This document shows positions 1 to 9,021 of a DNA stretch of 64,000 nucleotides, one piece after another (within the stretch, counting starts at the first letter, position 1; each line of letters starts with the position of its first letter). Below the pieces are notes generated by a model. That model searched no databases. It was not told where the DNA came from and was given only the letters and a program-made list of their open reading frames with translations. The position numbers and the translations under genes were made by a program. The stretch is taken from positions 1,426,001 through 1,490,000 of the forward strand of contig NZ_JUHB01000001.1 of assembly GCF_000799565.1 (NCBI RefSeq), in the 5' to 3' direction. This stretch comes from Cellulophaga sp. Hel_I_12. GTDB lineage: Bacteria > Bacteroidota > Bacteroidia > Flavobacteriales > Flavobacteriaceae.

Positions 1-2803
1 GTGCATTTCCAAAATAAAGATTTGCAATCATACCCAAGTCTGGGTTTATTTTAGAAACAATTCTAGTATGTGTTTCCCATAAATTTTGTGCAGGCACTGA
101 ATTAGGAAAAGCAAATAAGGTACGGTTCCCTAAAAATCCAATAGCGGCATCCATGGTGGTCGGATGATGGCGAAAAACAAACCCGGCACTAACAGCTAAT
201 TTTGCGTCTTCAGCACGATCATTATCCCATTCGTACATCCAAGTACCAGGAGTTGGATCCCAAGTAAGGAGTAGTTCTCCCGCTGTAGTTTCTCTATTGG
301 CTCGCACAACAAAGGGATCATCTAAAATATTTCTAAGTCTTCCAGGCCCTTGGGCGTCATTTGGCATGGGACCCACGATAGGTTTTTGCCATAAGAAGTT
401 AGGTGCAATTTGAACATTGCCAACGGTATAGGTTAACCCTGTAAGGAAATTAGTTTGATTTCCACTTCCGCTATCCTTTAATCGCCAACCTGTAAAGGTT
501 CTTGTATAATCAGCACCACCATTGGCGACTAAGCCCATGGCTGCCCCCTGAGCATACCAATTGAAGCGCCCACCTGAGTACGTGATTTTTCCTTTGGCAC
601 CCCAATTATCTTTTTCATTAACTTGGTCGGTATAGATGATATATTTTGGATCTTCATTTGGTGTATTTGGATTATAATTTGGATTCTCTTCTGAAAATTG
701 GAATAGTCGATCATTTAATGGTTGACCACCCCAGATCCCTCCAATTTCAAAACCAAAATCTCCAATTTCTCTTTCAATATGCAGCGTAGCCCTTCGAGTT
801 CTAGGCATAGGTACAGCCAAAGAAGAAACAATGGTACCAAAATCATCAATGTCTTCATGATAAACACCAGTAAGGTCATATTTACCAATACTTCTACTGT
901 ATTTTAATAGAATGGCAGGGTTAGCACCCCACCAAAGTTGCTGGCCGAAAGCTGCTTTAAATCCTTTTATGTCTCTTTTCCCATCAAATTCAAAACCACT
1001 AATGACCCCGTTGTATATGTCTAAATTTGGACCGTAGTTGGCCTCTGGATATAAACCGAAGAAATCTCCTTCATACCCCCAATGGTAATGTCCTGTTCTA
1101 TAAAAACCTCTTAGATCAAAGTTTTTAGTATTCCACTCGTAAGAAGCATTATAAACTTGTACGCGATTAACATCTTCAATAAGCACATTTCCTTCACCAG
1201 TAACCACCTCTATCGGTCGCCCTCTATTCTCATAAAATATTTCATCGATAGGATTTGTTGCGACATTTCCAAGGATGTTAAAATTAACATTAGCTCTCAT
1301 ATTTGGAGCTGGCTCTCCTTCAAAACCTATAAAATAAGATTGCATATCGTCAAAACCCAATTGGTTAGGATAATCTGTAGCATTTGGATCGGGAGACTCA
1401 GGCGTGGTAAGTAAATTACCACCCGTATTAAAGGTGGTGAATTTCGCTTCCAGTTTACTCACTCTAAGCTTACTAGTTTGCTCACCAACCAATGCTGCTT
1501 TATCACCTCGTGCTTTTAAAACAGCATCCATAATTTGGATATTATCAAAGTAATTTTGAACAAAGGATAAGGTGACCCCATCTTCGTACGGGTTTAATCG
1601 ATGTGCCTCTTTTAGAGTATAATAGGCTGCTCTCGGATATAAATCATAAAGTCCTCGAGGGTCTGTCTGGCCTTTAGCACAGATTCCAAACCATTCTTCG
1701 TTCATATTATTCTCGCCCGGAACTAAATCAATATCATACCCGCCATTAGACCATGACGCGTTATTGTCGTGTATATCTGCATTTTTCCTGTCATCAAAAC
1801 CGTACTTCCACCACCCATCACTAAATTGAAAGGTAAACCCACCAATTGAATTTTCAGCCTTTCCCAATCCTGCCGCATTTTCGTAAATCTCTTTCCAGTT
1901 CCCTAACATATAATAGGCCTGAGCTTTTTGATCTTCTTGATTTTTAATAGCATTAAAAGCATCTGCCCCAAATTCTGTAAATAAAATGGGCTTGTTCAAT
2001 TTGTCTTTTACTGTTTGAAACGCATCTCCAAAAGATACACCCCGGTACATATTTACACCATAGATGTCAACATCCTTACACTCTTCGGCAATAATGTCTA
2101 TAAATAAAACATCACCATTACAAATGGCTACAGGATGAGAAGAATCCATGGACTTCATTTTAAGCGTGGCTTCATTCATAAGCTTATACATGGGTCTTCC
2201 TCTCTTTTCCCCAACAAACATTCTTTCTTCCTCGTCGTCTGGAAAATCTTCTGTTTCGGCCCCCGCCCAAAACAGGCCATAGTTATTTTCATTACCTAAC
2301 AAGTACATTAATAGTCCTGGCGTGTTTTTATAATCTCTGACCAAATTTTCAATTTCAGACATCAAGAATTTCTGAGTACGCGCATCTGAATAATCTGTAA
2401 CAGGAGTCCATACACCATCAAGTGTTAGCCCATACCTTCCAAATGAATGATTCAACATGGTATATATGCCATAGTTTTCATAGATATATCGAATCCACCT
2501 TGCCGGAACACCAGTATATTGCCTAATGGCATTAACACCCATATTTTTTAAAAGTGACATTTCCGTATCGAGTCCGGCCATAATAATGTCATCCGACTTT
2601 TTCCAAAATTCGGCGTCTACTGTATTTCTTCCGATAGGTATATAATCCCAGTTCATACCATTAATCATGAAGTCCTCACCATTGACTACCAATCGCATTC
2701 CGCTTTCATCGTTTACGACCACCACTTTATCTGTTTGCGAAAAGATAAATGTTGTACATAACAAGAGTACTAGGTTTAGTGCGTTTTTTCGAATTGTATC
2801 CAT
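1..2803 (-). CDS. Secreted glycosidase (GH2-like TIM barrel) fused to a probable outer-membrane beta-barrel, partial
   Basis: The frame is open from ATG at 2803 to the left edge (934 codons read), so the C-terminus and stop lie outside the window. Residues 1-22 look like a signal peptide ending FSQ. Residues ~30-400 resemble a GH2-type catalytic TIM barrel: an opening NGEDFMINGMNWD segment, LGNEN with the expected acid/base Glu at 172, and FTEFGAD with the expected nucleophile Glu at 277. The beta-sandwich domains usual in GH2 are absent. From about residue 440 the sequence changes to alternating polar/aromatic strands (for example VQIAPNFLWQKP and AAIGFLGNRTLFAF), like an outer-membrane barrel or porin. 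Exporting a glycosidase on its own barrel would suit a polysaccharide user, but the substrate cannot be named. It lies downstream of, and in the same direction as, the LuxR-type regulator. The glycosidase call is fairly sure; the barrel call is inference from strand pattern. Confidence 0.75.
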   Translation of the reverse strand, partial: MDTIRKNALNLVLLLCTTFIFSQTDKVVVVNDESGMRLVVNGEDFMINGMNWDYIPIGRNTVDAEFWKKSDDIIMAGLDTEMSLLKNMGVNAIRQYTGVPARWIRYIYENYGIYTMLNHSFGRYGLTLDGVWTPVTDYSDARTQKFLMSEIENLVRDYKNTPGLLMYLLGNENNYGLFWAGAETEDFPDDEEERMFVGEKRGRPMYKLMNEATLKMKSMDSSHPVAICNGDVLFIDIIAEECKDVDIYGVNMYRGVSFGDAFQTVKDKLNKPILFTEFGADAFNAIKNQEDQKAQAYYMLGNWKEIYENAAGLGKAENSIGGFTFQFSDGWWKYGFDDRKNADIHDNNASWSNGGYDIDLVPGENNMNEEWFGICAKGQTDPRGLYDLYPRAAYYTLKEAHRLNPYEDGVTLSFVQNYFDNIQIMDAVLKARGDKAALVGEQTSKLRVSKLEAKFTTFNTGGNLLTTPESPDPNATDYPNQLGFDDMQSYFIGFEGEPAPNMRANVNFNILGNVATNPIDEIFYENRGRPIEVVTGEGNVLIEDVNRVQVYNASYEWNTKNFDLRGFYRTGHYHWGYEGDFFGLYPEANYGPNLDIYNGVISGFEFDGKRDIKGFKAAFGQQLWWGANPAILLKYSRSIGKYDLTGVYHEDIDDFGTIVSSLAVPMPRTRRATLHIEREIGDFGFEIGGIWGGQPLNDRLFQFSEENPNYNPNTPNEDPKYIIYTDQVNEKDNWGAKGKITYSGGRFNWYAQGAAMGLVANGGADYTRTFTGWRLKDSGSGNQTNFLTGLTYTVGNVQIAPNFLWQKPIVGPMPNDAQGPGRLRNILDDPFVVRANRETTAGELLLTWDPTPGTWMYEWDNDRAEDAKLAVSAGFVFRHHPTTMDAAIGFLGNRTLFAFPNSVPAQNLWETHTRIVSKINPDLGMIANLYFGNA

Positions 2804-2860
2804 ATAAGAATTTTTGATTTCATAAAATTATCATAATTATATTATTAAATCAATTTTTTT

Positions 2861-2870
2861 TACCTCAACA
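2861..2870 (-). promoter_or_regulatory. Inverted copy of the TGTTGAGGTA motif upstream of the glycosidase gene
   Basis: The plus strand reads TACCTCAACA here, the exact reverse complement of the 10-mer repeated at 3001 and 3012. It sits 57 bp upstream of the glycosidase start, in the only long gap of this region. It is a candidate operator half-site; its function is inferred from repetition and position. Confidence 0.5.
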
Positions 2871-3000
2871 AAAAGTATACATGACAATAAAACCACCTAT
2901 TTATTATCAATTTAAAAGTGGAGAGCAGCAATTTATAAAGAAACTCAAGTTTAGCTCGAGAACTAGAAAATACCGTTAAAAAAAATAGCCTTGACGCTAT

Positions 3001-3053
3001 TGTTGAGGTAATGTTGAGGTAGTAGTGGTGTTAAAAATAGAATTGTTGAGGTG
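3001..3053 (+). promoter_or_regulatory. Three direct copies of TGTTGAGGT[A/G], candidate operator array
   Basis: Copies lie at 3001-3010 and 3012-3021 (TGTTGAGGTA) and 3044-3053 (TGTTGAGGTG). Start-to-start spacings are 11 and 32 bp, close to one and three helical turns, so all three would face the same side of the DNA. They begin immediately after the stop codon of the LuxR-type regulator and precede the glycosidase promoter region. That regulator is the obvious candidate to bind them, but no binding is shown here. Confidence 0.55.
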
Positions 3054-5849
3054 TTATAGCTCTAAAATATAAGTAACAAGATTGTCTTTATGTTCTAAAT
3101 TGAGTTTTTTACGGAGTCTATAACGCTTTATTTCAACACTTCGAGAAGAAATATTTAACAAATTAGCGATTTCTTTAGAAGATAAGTTCAAGCGCAAATA
3201 CGCGCATAATTTTAAATCACTAGGAGATAACGAGCCATGTATTTTTTTGATATTCTTTAAAAAATCAGCATCGGCATTATCAAAGGCCTCTTTAAATAAT
3301 TCCCAATCATCGTTCTTTTTCAAACTTTTGTCAATAATAGAAATTACCGGCTTTAATGAGTTTTTATCCTTAACTGTATCTAGTTCTTCTTTTATGGTAT
3401 TTAATAATTCGTTCTTTTTTATAATACTCATAGCTGAAACCGCTAGTTCTTTGCTTTTACTTTTAAATTCGGTCTCTAATTGTTCGTTTCTAATTTTAAT
3501 AATTTCCTTTTCGTTGCGTACTTGAGTCAACTCTAATTCTTTTCTGTTTTTAAGTATTAATTTTTCCTGCTGTTTTTTGTAGTAACGCTTATATACGTTA
3601 TGCATAAAAAAGGAAAAAAGGAATACCCCTAGAATATAAAGAATAATTAAAGTGTTCGATACATACCATGGCTTAGCGATACTAAAGGAAAAGCTAGCCA
3701 TATTACTGGCGACTTTATTTCCTATTCTAGATCGAACCTTAAAAACGTAATCACCATAAGGAAGGTTCTCAAAAGTTGTCTCTGCTTCTTCAGACCAATC
3801 ACTCCAATCGTCATACATCCCTTGTAACTGATATTGGTATTGCGTTGTTAATAATTTATTGAACTCTGGGGTATAATAGTTTATTTTAAGGTTATTTTGA
3901 TCACTGTTATAATTTGATTGGAGACTTGGATCAACTAAACTTAGATCTATCTTGTTAAACCCATTTAAAACCTCTCCGATACGTATTTGAAAATCTTTTA
4001 TTTCTAACTTATCTAAATCAGCCGTTAAGTATCCCGAAGTTGTCCCTATTAAATAGGTGTTTTTATCCGGAAATTTCATTATATTTTCATACCCTACAAT
4101 ACCCTCACGCGTTTTCTTTGTCAAGGGTATACTCTTCACTTTTAAGGTATTGGCCAACACTGGCCTGTTTACATAACTTATATTAGTATTGGTAAAAATC
4201 CATAAAGAATTGTTTTTTTTATTTGAAATTAATTTCCCGGTTAAGTATTCATCTTCAGTATACACTGCGCTCAATATACTATCTCTTTGAAACTGCTCAG
4301 AACCCATATTGTAAACATAAATGCCCTTTTTATACCCAAACAATAAAGAACCATTATAACTAATGATCCCTGAATTAGCACCCTTTAAACTAGAATCTAT
4401 AGCCACACTATTTATCTTAATTAAAGAAGGGTCAACCGATAGTTCAAAAACACCTTTATATTCATGGTTTACAAATATTTTATTATCTATTTTCTCAAAG
4501 TATCGTGAGGAATTATTAAAACCCTCCAGCTTATTCCGAAGTTTCCAATTTTGGTTGTTTTTTTCCAAAATATACAAACCATCATAATTTCCTTGAAGCA
4601 ATAAATTTGGCTCATTAGCAATTTCAGCAATATCCCAAGTTCCTTGAATACCCTCTATTTTTTGGGCCTGGCCGTCGGCAATAATAAAAGTACCTGAGTT
4701 ATGCCCACAAAAAAGTGTATCCTCAAAAATATTTAAACTCCATACTTGGCCCTGGGTTCCATTTATAAATTTAAAGGTATCGTCAGCGAGCAGACTTCTA
4801 TAAAAAAGCCCTTGATTGGTACCTAAATACAACATGTCATTATGTACTATAGAGGCGTAAACACTTCCTAAAACGCCCTTATAATCGTGGAATACTTTGT
4901 AGGGAGCATTGCTATTTACATAACTTATACCATTATCAAGCCCTAACCAAATATTATCATCAACATCTTCAAAAAGCGATAATACGGTATTGTTTGATAG
5001 TCCATTGTTTTGATCTATTTGATATATAAGTTCCCCATTCTGATCTAAATAACTTAATCCGTTAGAAATTGTACCCAGCAAAAAGTGTTTATTTTTAAGC
5101 TGTATACCGGCATAAAGGCTTCCCTTTGAGACAAATTCATTAGAAATACGTGTTGACTTTATCAGCTTATCATCTTGAACACTATAAAAACCATTGTTTT
5201 GGGTAAGTAAGACTATTCCCGTTGCTGTTTTAAAAATATTAATGACCTCATCTTCCTTTACGATTTCATCATCAAAAAGTAAAATGTCTTTGCCATAGTC
5301 TATTTTAAAAATGCCTTGACCCATTCTTTGAAAATATATGCTTTGACCCACTTTAAATATTTTAGTTATGGTGTTTTTTGAGTCAATAATATTTACCGAG
5401 GCATCTTTTACATTATAAATATAGATACGTTTTAAAGATTGAAATACCATCCAATCTTCCATAGCTATAATATTCCAAAATTCTTCATCTTCAATTAAAT
5501 CATAATCAATTTTATTTGCTAAAGACGTATACGCTAATACTCCTAACGAATTTTTTTTCCAATATCCAAAATCCATAAAACAACCCGTATAAATGAGATC
5601 ATCTACCACTTTTACAGATCTTAAAATAGATTCATTGGGCGTGGGATATAGTTTCCAGTTTGCCCCATTGTATTCAAGCAAACCCTTACTATTGGCGACA
5701 TAAATTAATTTCTCGGCCGATTGAGAAATAGACCAATTTTGATTTTCAGCATTATAGTCTTTAGGAAAAAAGTTTTTAATGGGCGGTAATTCTTGTGAAA
5801 AACAAGAAAAAAGGAACAATAGGGCTACTAATACGTTGAAATTTTTCAA
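3054..5849 (-). CDS. Membrane-spanning propeller/Y_Y_Y sensor with C-terminal LuxR-type DNA-binding domain
   Basis: This 931-residue protein has a signal sequence (1-19), then a long beta-propeller region with Reg_prop-like repeats (for example DDNIWLGLDNGISYVN near 290-305). A Y_Y_Y domain follows at ~656-730 (QYQYQLQGM, DWSDWSE, PYGDYVFKVR). One transmembrane helix lies at ~731-750, then a charged coiled coil at ~751-850, then a LuxR-type helix-turn-helix at ~873-930 (LSSKEIANLLNISSRSVEIKRYRLRKKL). There is no histidine kinase or receiver domain. The layout predicts a periplasmic ligand sensor joined directly to a cytoplasmic DNA-binding domain. Similar propeller/Y_Y_Y proteins in Bacteroidota control glycan-use genes, which fits the glycosidase downstream in the same orientation. 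The ligand is unknown. Confidence 0.85.
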   Translation of the reverse strand: MKNFNVLVALLFLFSCFSQELPPIKNFFPKDYNAENQNWSISQSAEKLIYVANSKGLLEYNGANWKLYPTPNESILRSVKVVDDLIYTGCFMDFGYWKKNSLGVLAYTSLANKIDYDLIEDEEFWNIIAMEDWMVFQSLKRIYIYNVKDASVNIIDSKNTITKIFKVGQSIYFQRMGQGIFKIDYGKDILLFDDEIVKEDEVINIFKTATGIVLLTQNNGFYSVQDDKLIKSTRISNEFVSKGSLYAGIQLKNKHFLLGTISNGLSYLDQNGELIYQIDQNNGLSNNTVLSLFEDVDDNIWLGLDNGISYVNSNAPYKVFHDYKGVLGSVYASIVHNDMLYLGTNQGLFYRSLLADDTFKFINGTQGQVWSLNIFEDTLFCGHNSGTFIIADGQAQKIEGIQGTWDIAEIANEPNLLLQGNYDGLYILEKNNQNWKLRNKLEGFNNSSRYFEKIDNKIFVNHEYKGVFELSVDPSLIKINSVAIDSSLKGANSGIISYNGSLLFGYKKGIYVYNMGSEQFQRDSILSAVYTEDEYLTGKLISNKKNNSLWIFTNTNISYVNRPVLANTLKVKSIPLTKKTREGIVGYENIMKFPDKNTYLIGTTSGYLTADLDKLEIKDFQIRIGEVLNGFNKIDLSLVDPSLQSNYNSDQNNLKINYYTPEFNKLLTTQYQYQLQGMYDDWSDWSEEAETTFENLPYGDYVFKVRSRIGNKVASNMASFSFSIAKPWYVSNTLIILYILGVFLFSFFMHNVYKRYYKKQQEKLILKNRKELELTQVRNEKEIIKIRNEQLETEFKSKSKELAVSAMSIIKKNELLNTIKEELDTVKDKNSLKPVISIIDKSLKKNDDWELFKEAFDNADADFLKNIKKIHGSLSPSDLKLCAYLRLNLSSKEIANLLNISSRSVEIKRYRLRKKLNLEHKDNLVTYILEL

Positions 5850-5916
5850 TAGTGTAGATATATAAAACCAAGTTATAGCAATGGTTTCTAAAGATAATAA
5901 AAAAGCCTAATACCAA

Positions 5917-6192
5917 CTATACAATTTCTGCGCTTAGTCCGGCTTGTAATAGCTTACTGCATCGAGGCTTTAAATCATCGTAATCCCCTGTTTTTACGGT
6001 ACATTTACCATTGTGATGAACAATAATAGAGCATTGTTCTGCTTGCTCCGGCGTATGATCGCAAACCCCTATTAAGGTTTCAATGACATGGTCGAAGGTA
6101 TTGACCTCATCGTTATACAGTACTATTTCGTTTTGTTGTTGCGTTGCTTCTTCTACAAGTAGGTCTTCTAAGACCTTTTCTTTTGTGCTCAT
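5917..6192 (-). CDS. clpS: ATP-dependent Clp protease adaptor ClpS
   Basis: This 91-residue cytoplasmic protein delivers N-degron substrates to the ClpAP-type protease. It has the family's N-terminal tail and core: LYNDEVNTFDHVIETL at residues 25-40, where N27/D28 match the N-degron pocket, and IIVHHNGKC at 57-64, which carries the pocket His. The length is normal for ClpS. It lies 67 bp upstream of the LuxR-type regulator on the same strand and downstream of a strong terminator at 6294-6331, so it probably has its own promoter. It is a confident assignment. Confidence 0.93.
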   Translation of the reverse strand: MSTKEKVLEDLLVEEATQQQNEIVLYNDEVNTFDHVIETLIGVCDHTPEQAEQCSIIVHHNGKCTVKTGDYDDLKPRCSKLLQAGLSAEIV

Positions 6193-6293
6193 AGATACAT
6201 TTTAATACTAATATACAATTTCTTTGAAAACCTAGTTTATTTTAAACCTGCTTTTTAACAATTATGTACTATTAAAACTATGTAATCAAATTA

Positions 6294-6331
6294 AAAAAGG
6301 GATTTCTCTATCCCTAGAAAAACCCCTTTTT
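6294..6331 (-). terminator. Intrinsic terminator after the M57 metalloprotease gene
   Basis: A 16-bp hairpin with two G-U pairs (arms 6294-6309 and 6316-6331, 6-nt loop) is followed on the minus strand by a T run. It lies 27 bp after the metalloprotease stop and isolates that gene from clpS. Confidence 0.85.
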
Positions 6332-6357
6332 GATGTAATCTTGTTTTTAATTTTAAA

Positions 6358-7212
6358 TTAGTAAAGGTAATTTAGTGCGATAATATCATTGTTATTAAAC
6401 TCTCCATCCTCATTAAAACTAAAACATGCCAGCATGATTGAAGTGGGGTCATAGGCCGCAGGAGTTCCCGGAATGGGTATGGCTCCTACACCTGAGGTTC
6501 CTTCATTGAGATTCTGTCCGCAGCTTTGACGGCTAAACCAATCGGTATGTCTAAAACCTACAGAATGACCCATTTCATGAGTAATAACGTGTTCTACAAC
6601 ATTCACATCTGCGTTGTCTAAACCGTAAATTTGAATAAATTTATTGGGGTTCCCATTACTTGGAAAACCCGCAGAGCCGCCTGCTCCTGATTCATTAGGA
6701 TTGTAGTACACGACCATATCCTTATTTTGGTAGGAGGTTCCAAAAGTTAGTGTGAACCGAATACTTAAATTTAAAGCATTATAATTATTAACTGCATATT
6801 GTAGTGCGGTTCGTTCTTTGGTAGAAAGTGCATTTTGACCGCCAGTATAGCCAATAATTGAAAGTACTCTGGGCCTTACTAAATTTGTGGTATGATAATT
6901 TTTAGCCGCTTTAGTATTAAGTTCTGATAAACTTTTAAACTGTTCAGCTGAAAATAAAATATCATTTTCTAGCTTAAATCTTTGTTCCATGGTTCCATCG
7001 GGAAGCATAAAATCAACTACAGAAACGTCATCTACATTATAGTAATTGTTTTTAAATACTTTTAAAACATCGTCAGTTAATGCTAAGGCTTCTTGCTGAA
7101 TAAGATCATTACTTTCTTCAGGCAAAAGCAAGTTGGTTTCATTTCCTTTTTCACAAGCGCTTTGTAGGCCCATTAATACAATAGCGCTAAAAATTAATCG
7201 GTTTTTTTTCAT
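6358..7212 (-). CDS. M57-type zinc metalloprotease, lipoprotein
   Basis: This 284-residue protein starts with a lipoprotein signal whose acceptor is Cys20 (GLQSAC), so it is probably membrane-anchored in the envelope. The zinc site HEMGHSVGFRH covers residues 212-222: His212, His216 and His222 are ligands and Glu213 is the catalytic base. A Met-turn-like DPTSIM follows at 255-260. This combination is typical of the M57 metzincin-like family of Bacteroidota. Residues 100-200 fit the family's catalytic N-subdomain. It lies between prmA (105 bp upstream) and clpS, and carries its own terminator. The protease call is strong; the substrate is unknown. Confidence 0.88.
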   Translation of the reverse strand: MKKNRLIFSAIVLMGLQSACEKGNETNLLLPEESNDLIQQEALALTDDVLKVFKNNYYNVDDVSVVDFMLPDGTMEQRFKLENDILFSAEQFKSLSELNTKAAKNYHTTNLVRPRVLSIIGYTGGQNALSTKERTALQYAVNNYNALNLSIRFTLTFGTSYQNKDMVVYYNPNESGAGGSAGFPSNGNPNKFIQIYGLDNADVNVVEHVITHEMGHSVGFRHTDWFSRQSCGQNLNEGTSGVGAIPIPGTPAAYDPTSIMLACFSFNEDGEFNNNDIIALNYLY

Positions 7213-7317
7213 AATACTTGAGTTTTAGTGGTTTATTTATTTGTAGTCTTTTTCAATATTAAATTGAAATATTCCTACAATATAACAATACCCTAAATTA
7301 AAACATCATAAAAAAAT

Positions 7318-8157
7318 TTATTTTCGATAAACTGCAGCCACCCAATTATTACGTTCTAAATTAGAATCGAATTTTAAGCCTACTTCATTACATTTCTCGG
7401 TAATTATGGGCAGATCTTCCGTATAGAATCCACTTAAAAATAAAATCCCGCCTGGTTGTAAGCATTGTACATAGGTCGAAATATCAGCCAACAAAATATT
7501 CCGATTAATGTTGGCGATAATGATAGCATAGCTTTTATCCCCTAACAAAGAGGCATCACCCTCCATAACATTGATATGCGTGCAATTATTGCGCTCTACA
7601 TTTTCTTGTGCGTTCAAATAGCACCAATTATCAATATCGATAGCGTCGACCTCTGTTGCGCCTTTCATGGCTGCTAAAATGGCTAATACACCAGTACCAC
7701 TTCCCATATCTAAAACAGACTTATTTTTAAAATCTGTATCTAGAATATGTTGTAACATCATGTGGGTTGTTTCATGATGTCCAGTGCCAAAACTCATTTT
7801 AGGTTCAATAACAATATCATACAGCACATTGGCTTTTTCGTGAAAAGGAGCCCGAACAATACATTTTTCATCCACCTGAATCGCATTGAAATTCTGTTCC
7901 CAAGTAGCGTTCCAATTTTCTTGAGCTATTTCTTTAGAGTCGTTTTCTATTTTAAAGTTTGGGTTTTTCAATATCTCGATAGTGTCTAAAATCGAAGTTG
8001 ACCAATCGCTTTTTTTAATGTAGGCCAAAACTCCGTCTTCAGTTTCTAAAAAGCTTTCAAAAAGCACTTCACCTAGTTGAGCAATTAAAATATCAGTAGC
8101 GGGTTCTAGTGGGGTTACTCTAAAATGATATTCGATGTACGTATTTTCTTGTTCCAT
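7318..8157 (-). CDS. prmA: Ribosomal protein L11 methyltransferase PrmA
   Basis: PrmA uses S-adenosylmethionine to methylate ribosomal protein L11. At 279 residues it is near the usual length. The N-terminal substrate-recognition domain (1-~100) leads into PKMSFGTGHHETT (119-131), a PrmA hallmark. The SAM-binding loop DMGSGTGVLAI is at 150-160, and NINRNIL near 216 is the NPPY-like motif variant of this family. It is preceded by the tpiA terminator (8174-8204), so it is probably transcribed separately from tpiA. It is a confident assignment. Confidence 0.93.
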   Translation of the reverse strand: MEQENTYIEYHFRVTPLEPATDILIAQLGEVLFESFLETEDGVLAYIKKSDWSTSILDTIEILKNPNFKIENDSKEIAQENWNATWEQNFNAIQVDEKCIVRAPFHEKANVLYDIVIEPKMSFGTGHHETTHMMLQHILDTDFKNKSVLDMGSGTGVLAILAAMKGATEVDAIDIDNWCYLNAQENVERNNCTHINVMEGDASLLGDKSYAIIIANINRNILLADISTYVQCLQPGGILFLSGFYTEDLPIITEKCNEVGLKFDSNLERNNWVAAVYRK

Positions 8158-8173
8158 TTTTATAGTGAATAAA

Positions 8174-8204
8174 AAAAGGACATTCGTTGTTTGAACATCC
8201 TTTT
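8174..8204 (-). terminator. Intrinsic terminator after tpiA
   Basis: A 12-bp hairpin with two G-U pairs (arms 8174-8185 and 8193-8204, 7-nt loop) is followed on the minus strand by seven T. It starts 20 bp after the tpiA stop and ends the DUF1599-BT_3928-tpiA unit. Confidence 0.85.
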
Positions 8205-8224
8205 AAAAATTAAATGTTTAACCT

Positions 8225-8974
8225 TTAAATCGCTTTTACTATCGCCATAAAATCGTCCGCAACTAAAGATGCCCCTCCAATTAACCCTCCATCCACATCG
8301 GGCTTAGAAAATATTTCAACAGCATTAGACGGCTTTACGCTACCACCATATAAAATAGAGACGGTATTAGCGATATTCGCATCAAAAGCTTCGGTGATTG
8401 TTTTACGGATAAAAGCGTGCATTTCTTGCGCTTGCTCAGGTGATGCTGTTTCCCCCGTACCTATGGCCCAAACAGGTTCATACGCTAAAACAATATTTTT
8501 CCAAGCTTCGGCCTCCAAATCAAATAAACCATTTTTTAATTGACCTGCGACAACATTAAAATGATTATCTGACTTTCGGTCTTCTAATTCCTCTCCAAAA
8601 CAGAACATAACTCTCATATTTTTTGCCAGTGCTGCTTTTACTTTTTTTGCTAATATTTCATCAGTTTCACCGAAATAGGCTCTTCGCTCAGAATGACCTA
8701 TGATTACGGTTTGAACTCCTATGCTCAAAAGCATATCGGCAGAAATTTCACCTGTAAAGGCACCACTTTCAGCAAAATGCATGTTTTGAGCAATTACTTG
8801 AATGGTTGAAGATTCTAAATCACGAACAGCAGAAGCTAAATTCACAAAGGTTGGTGCCACCATTACTTCTGCGGCTGTATCAGGCAGTTTTGCGGAAAGT
8901 TCAGCAAGTAATGCTTCTGTTTCTTCCTGATTTTTATTCATTTTCCAATTTCCTGCTACAATTTTACTTCTCAT
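8225..8974 (-). CDS. tpiA: Triose-phosphate isomerase
   Basis: This cytoplasmic glycolytic enzyme interconverts dihydroxyacetone phosphate and glyceraldehyde 3-phosphate. At 249 residues it has normal length. The active site is complete: GNWKMN with Asn9 and Lys11, IIGHSERR with catalytic His94, and AYEPVWAIGTG with catalytic Glu166. The C-terminal phosphate loop YGGSVKPSNA and GGLIGGASL are present. It is the last gene of a tight minus-strand unit, 47 bp after the BT_3928-family gene. Confidence 0.97.
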   Translation of the reverse strand: MRSKIVAGNWKMNKNQEETEALLAELSAKLPDTAAEVMVAPTFVNLASAVRDLESSTIQVIAQNMHFAESGAFTGEISADMLLSIGVQTVIIGHSERRAYFGETDEILAKKVKAALAKNMRVMFCFGEELEDRKSDNHFNVVAGQLKNGLFDLEAEAWKNIVLAYEPVWAIGTGETASPEQAQEMHAFIRKTITEAFDANIANTVSILYGGSVKPSNAVEIFSKPDVDGGLIGGASLVADDFMAIVKAI

Positions 8975-9021
8975 AATTTTTATACTTTTAATAAGATGCT
9001 TGATATTTAATTCCTTTAACT

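Noticed and set aside
529..1414. Short open frames inside the glycosidase gene (minus 529-714, plus 722-907, plus 1157-1414)
   Set aside because: They lie in other frames of a continuous 934-codon coding sequence and have no family resemblance.
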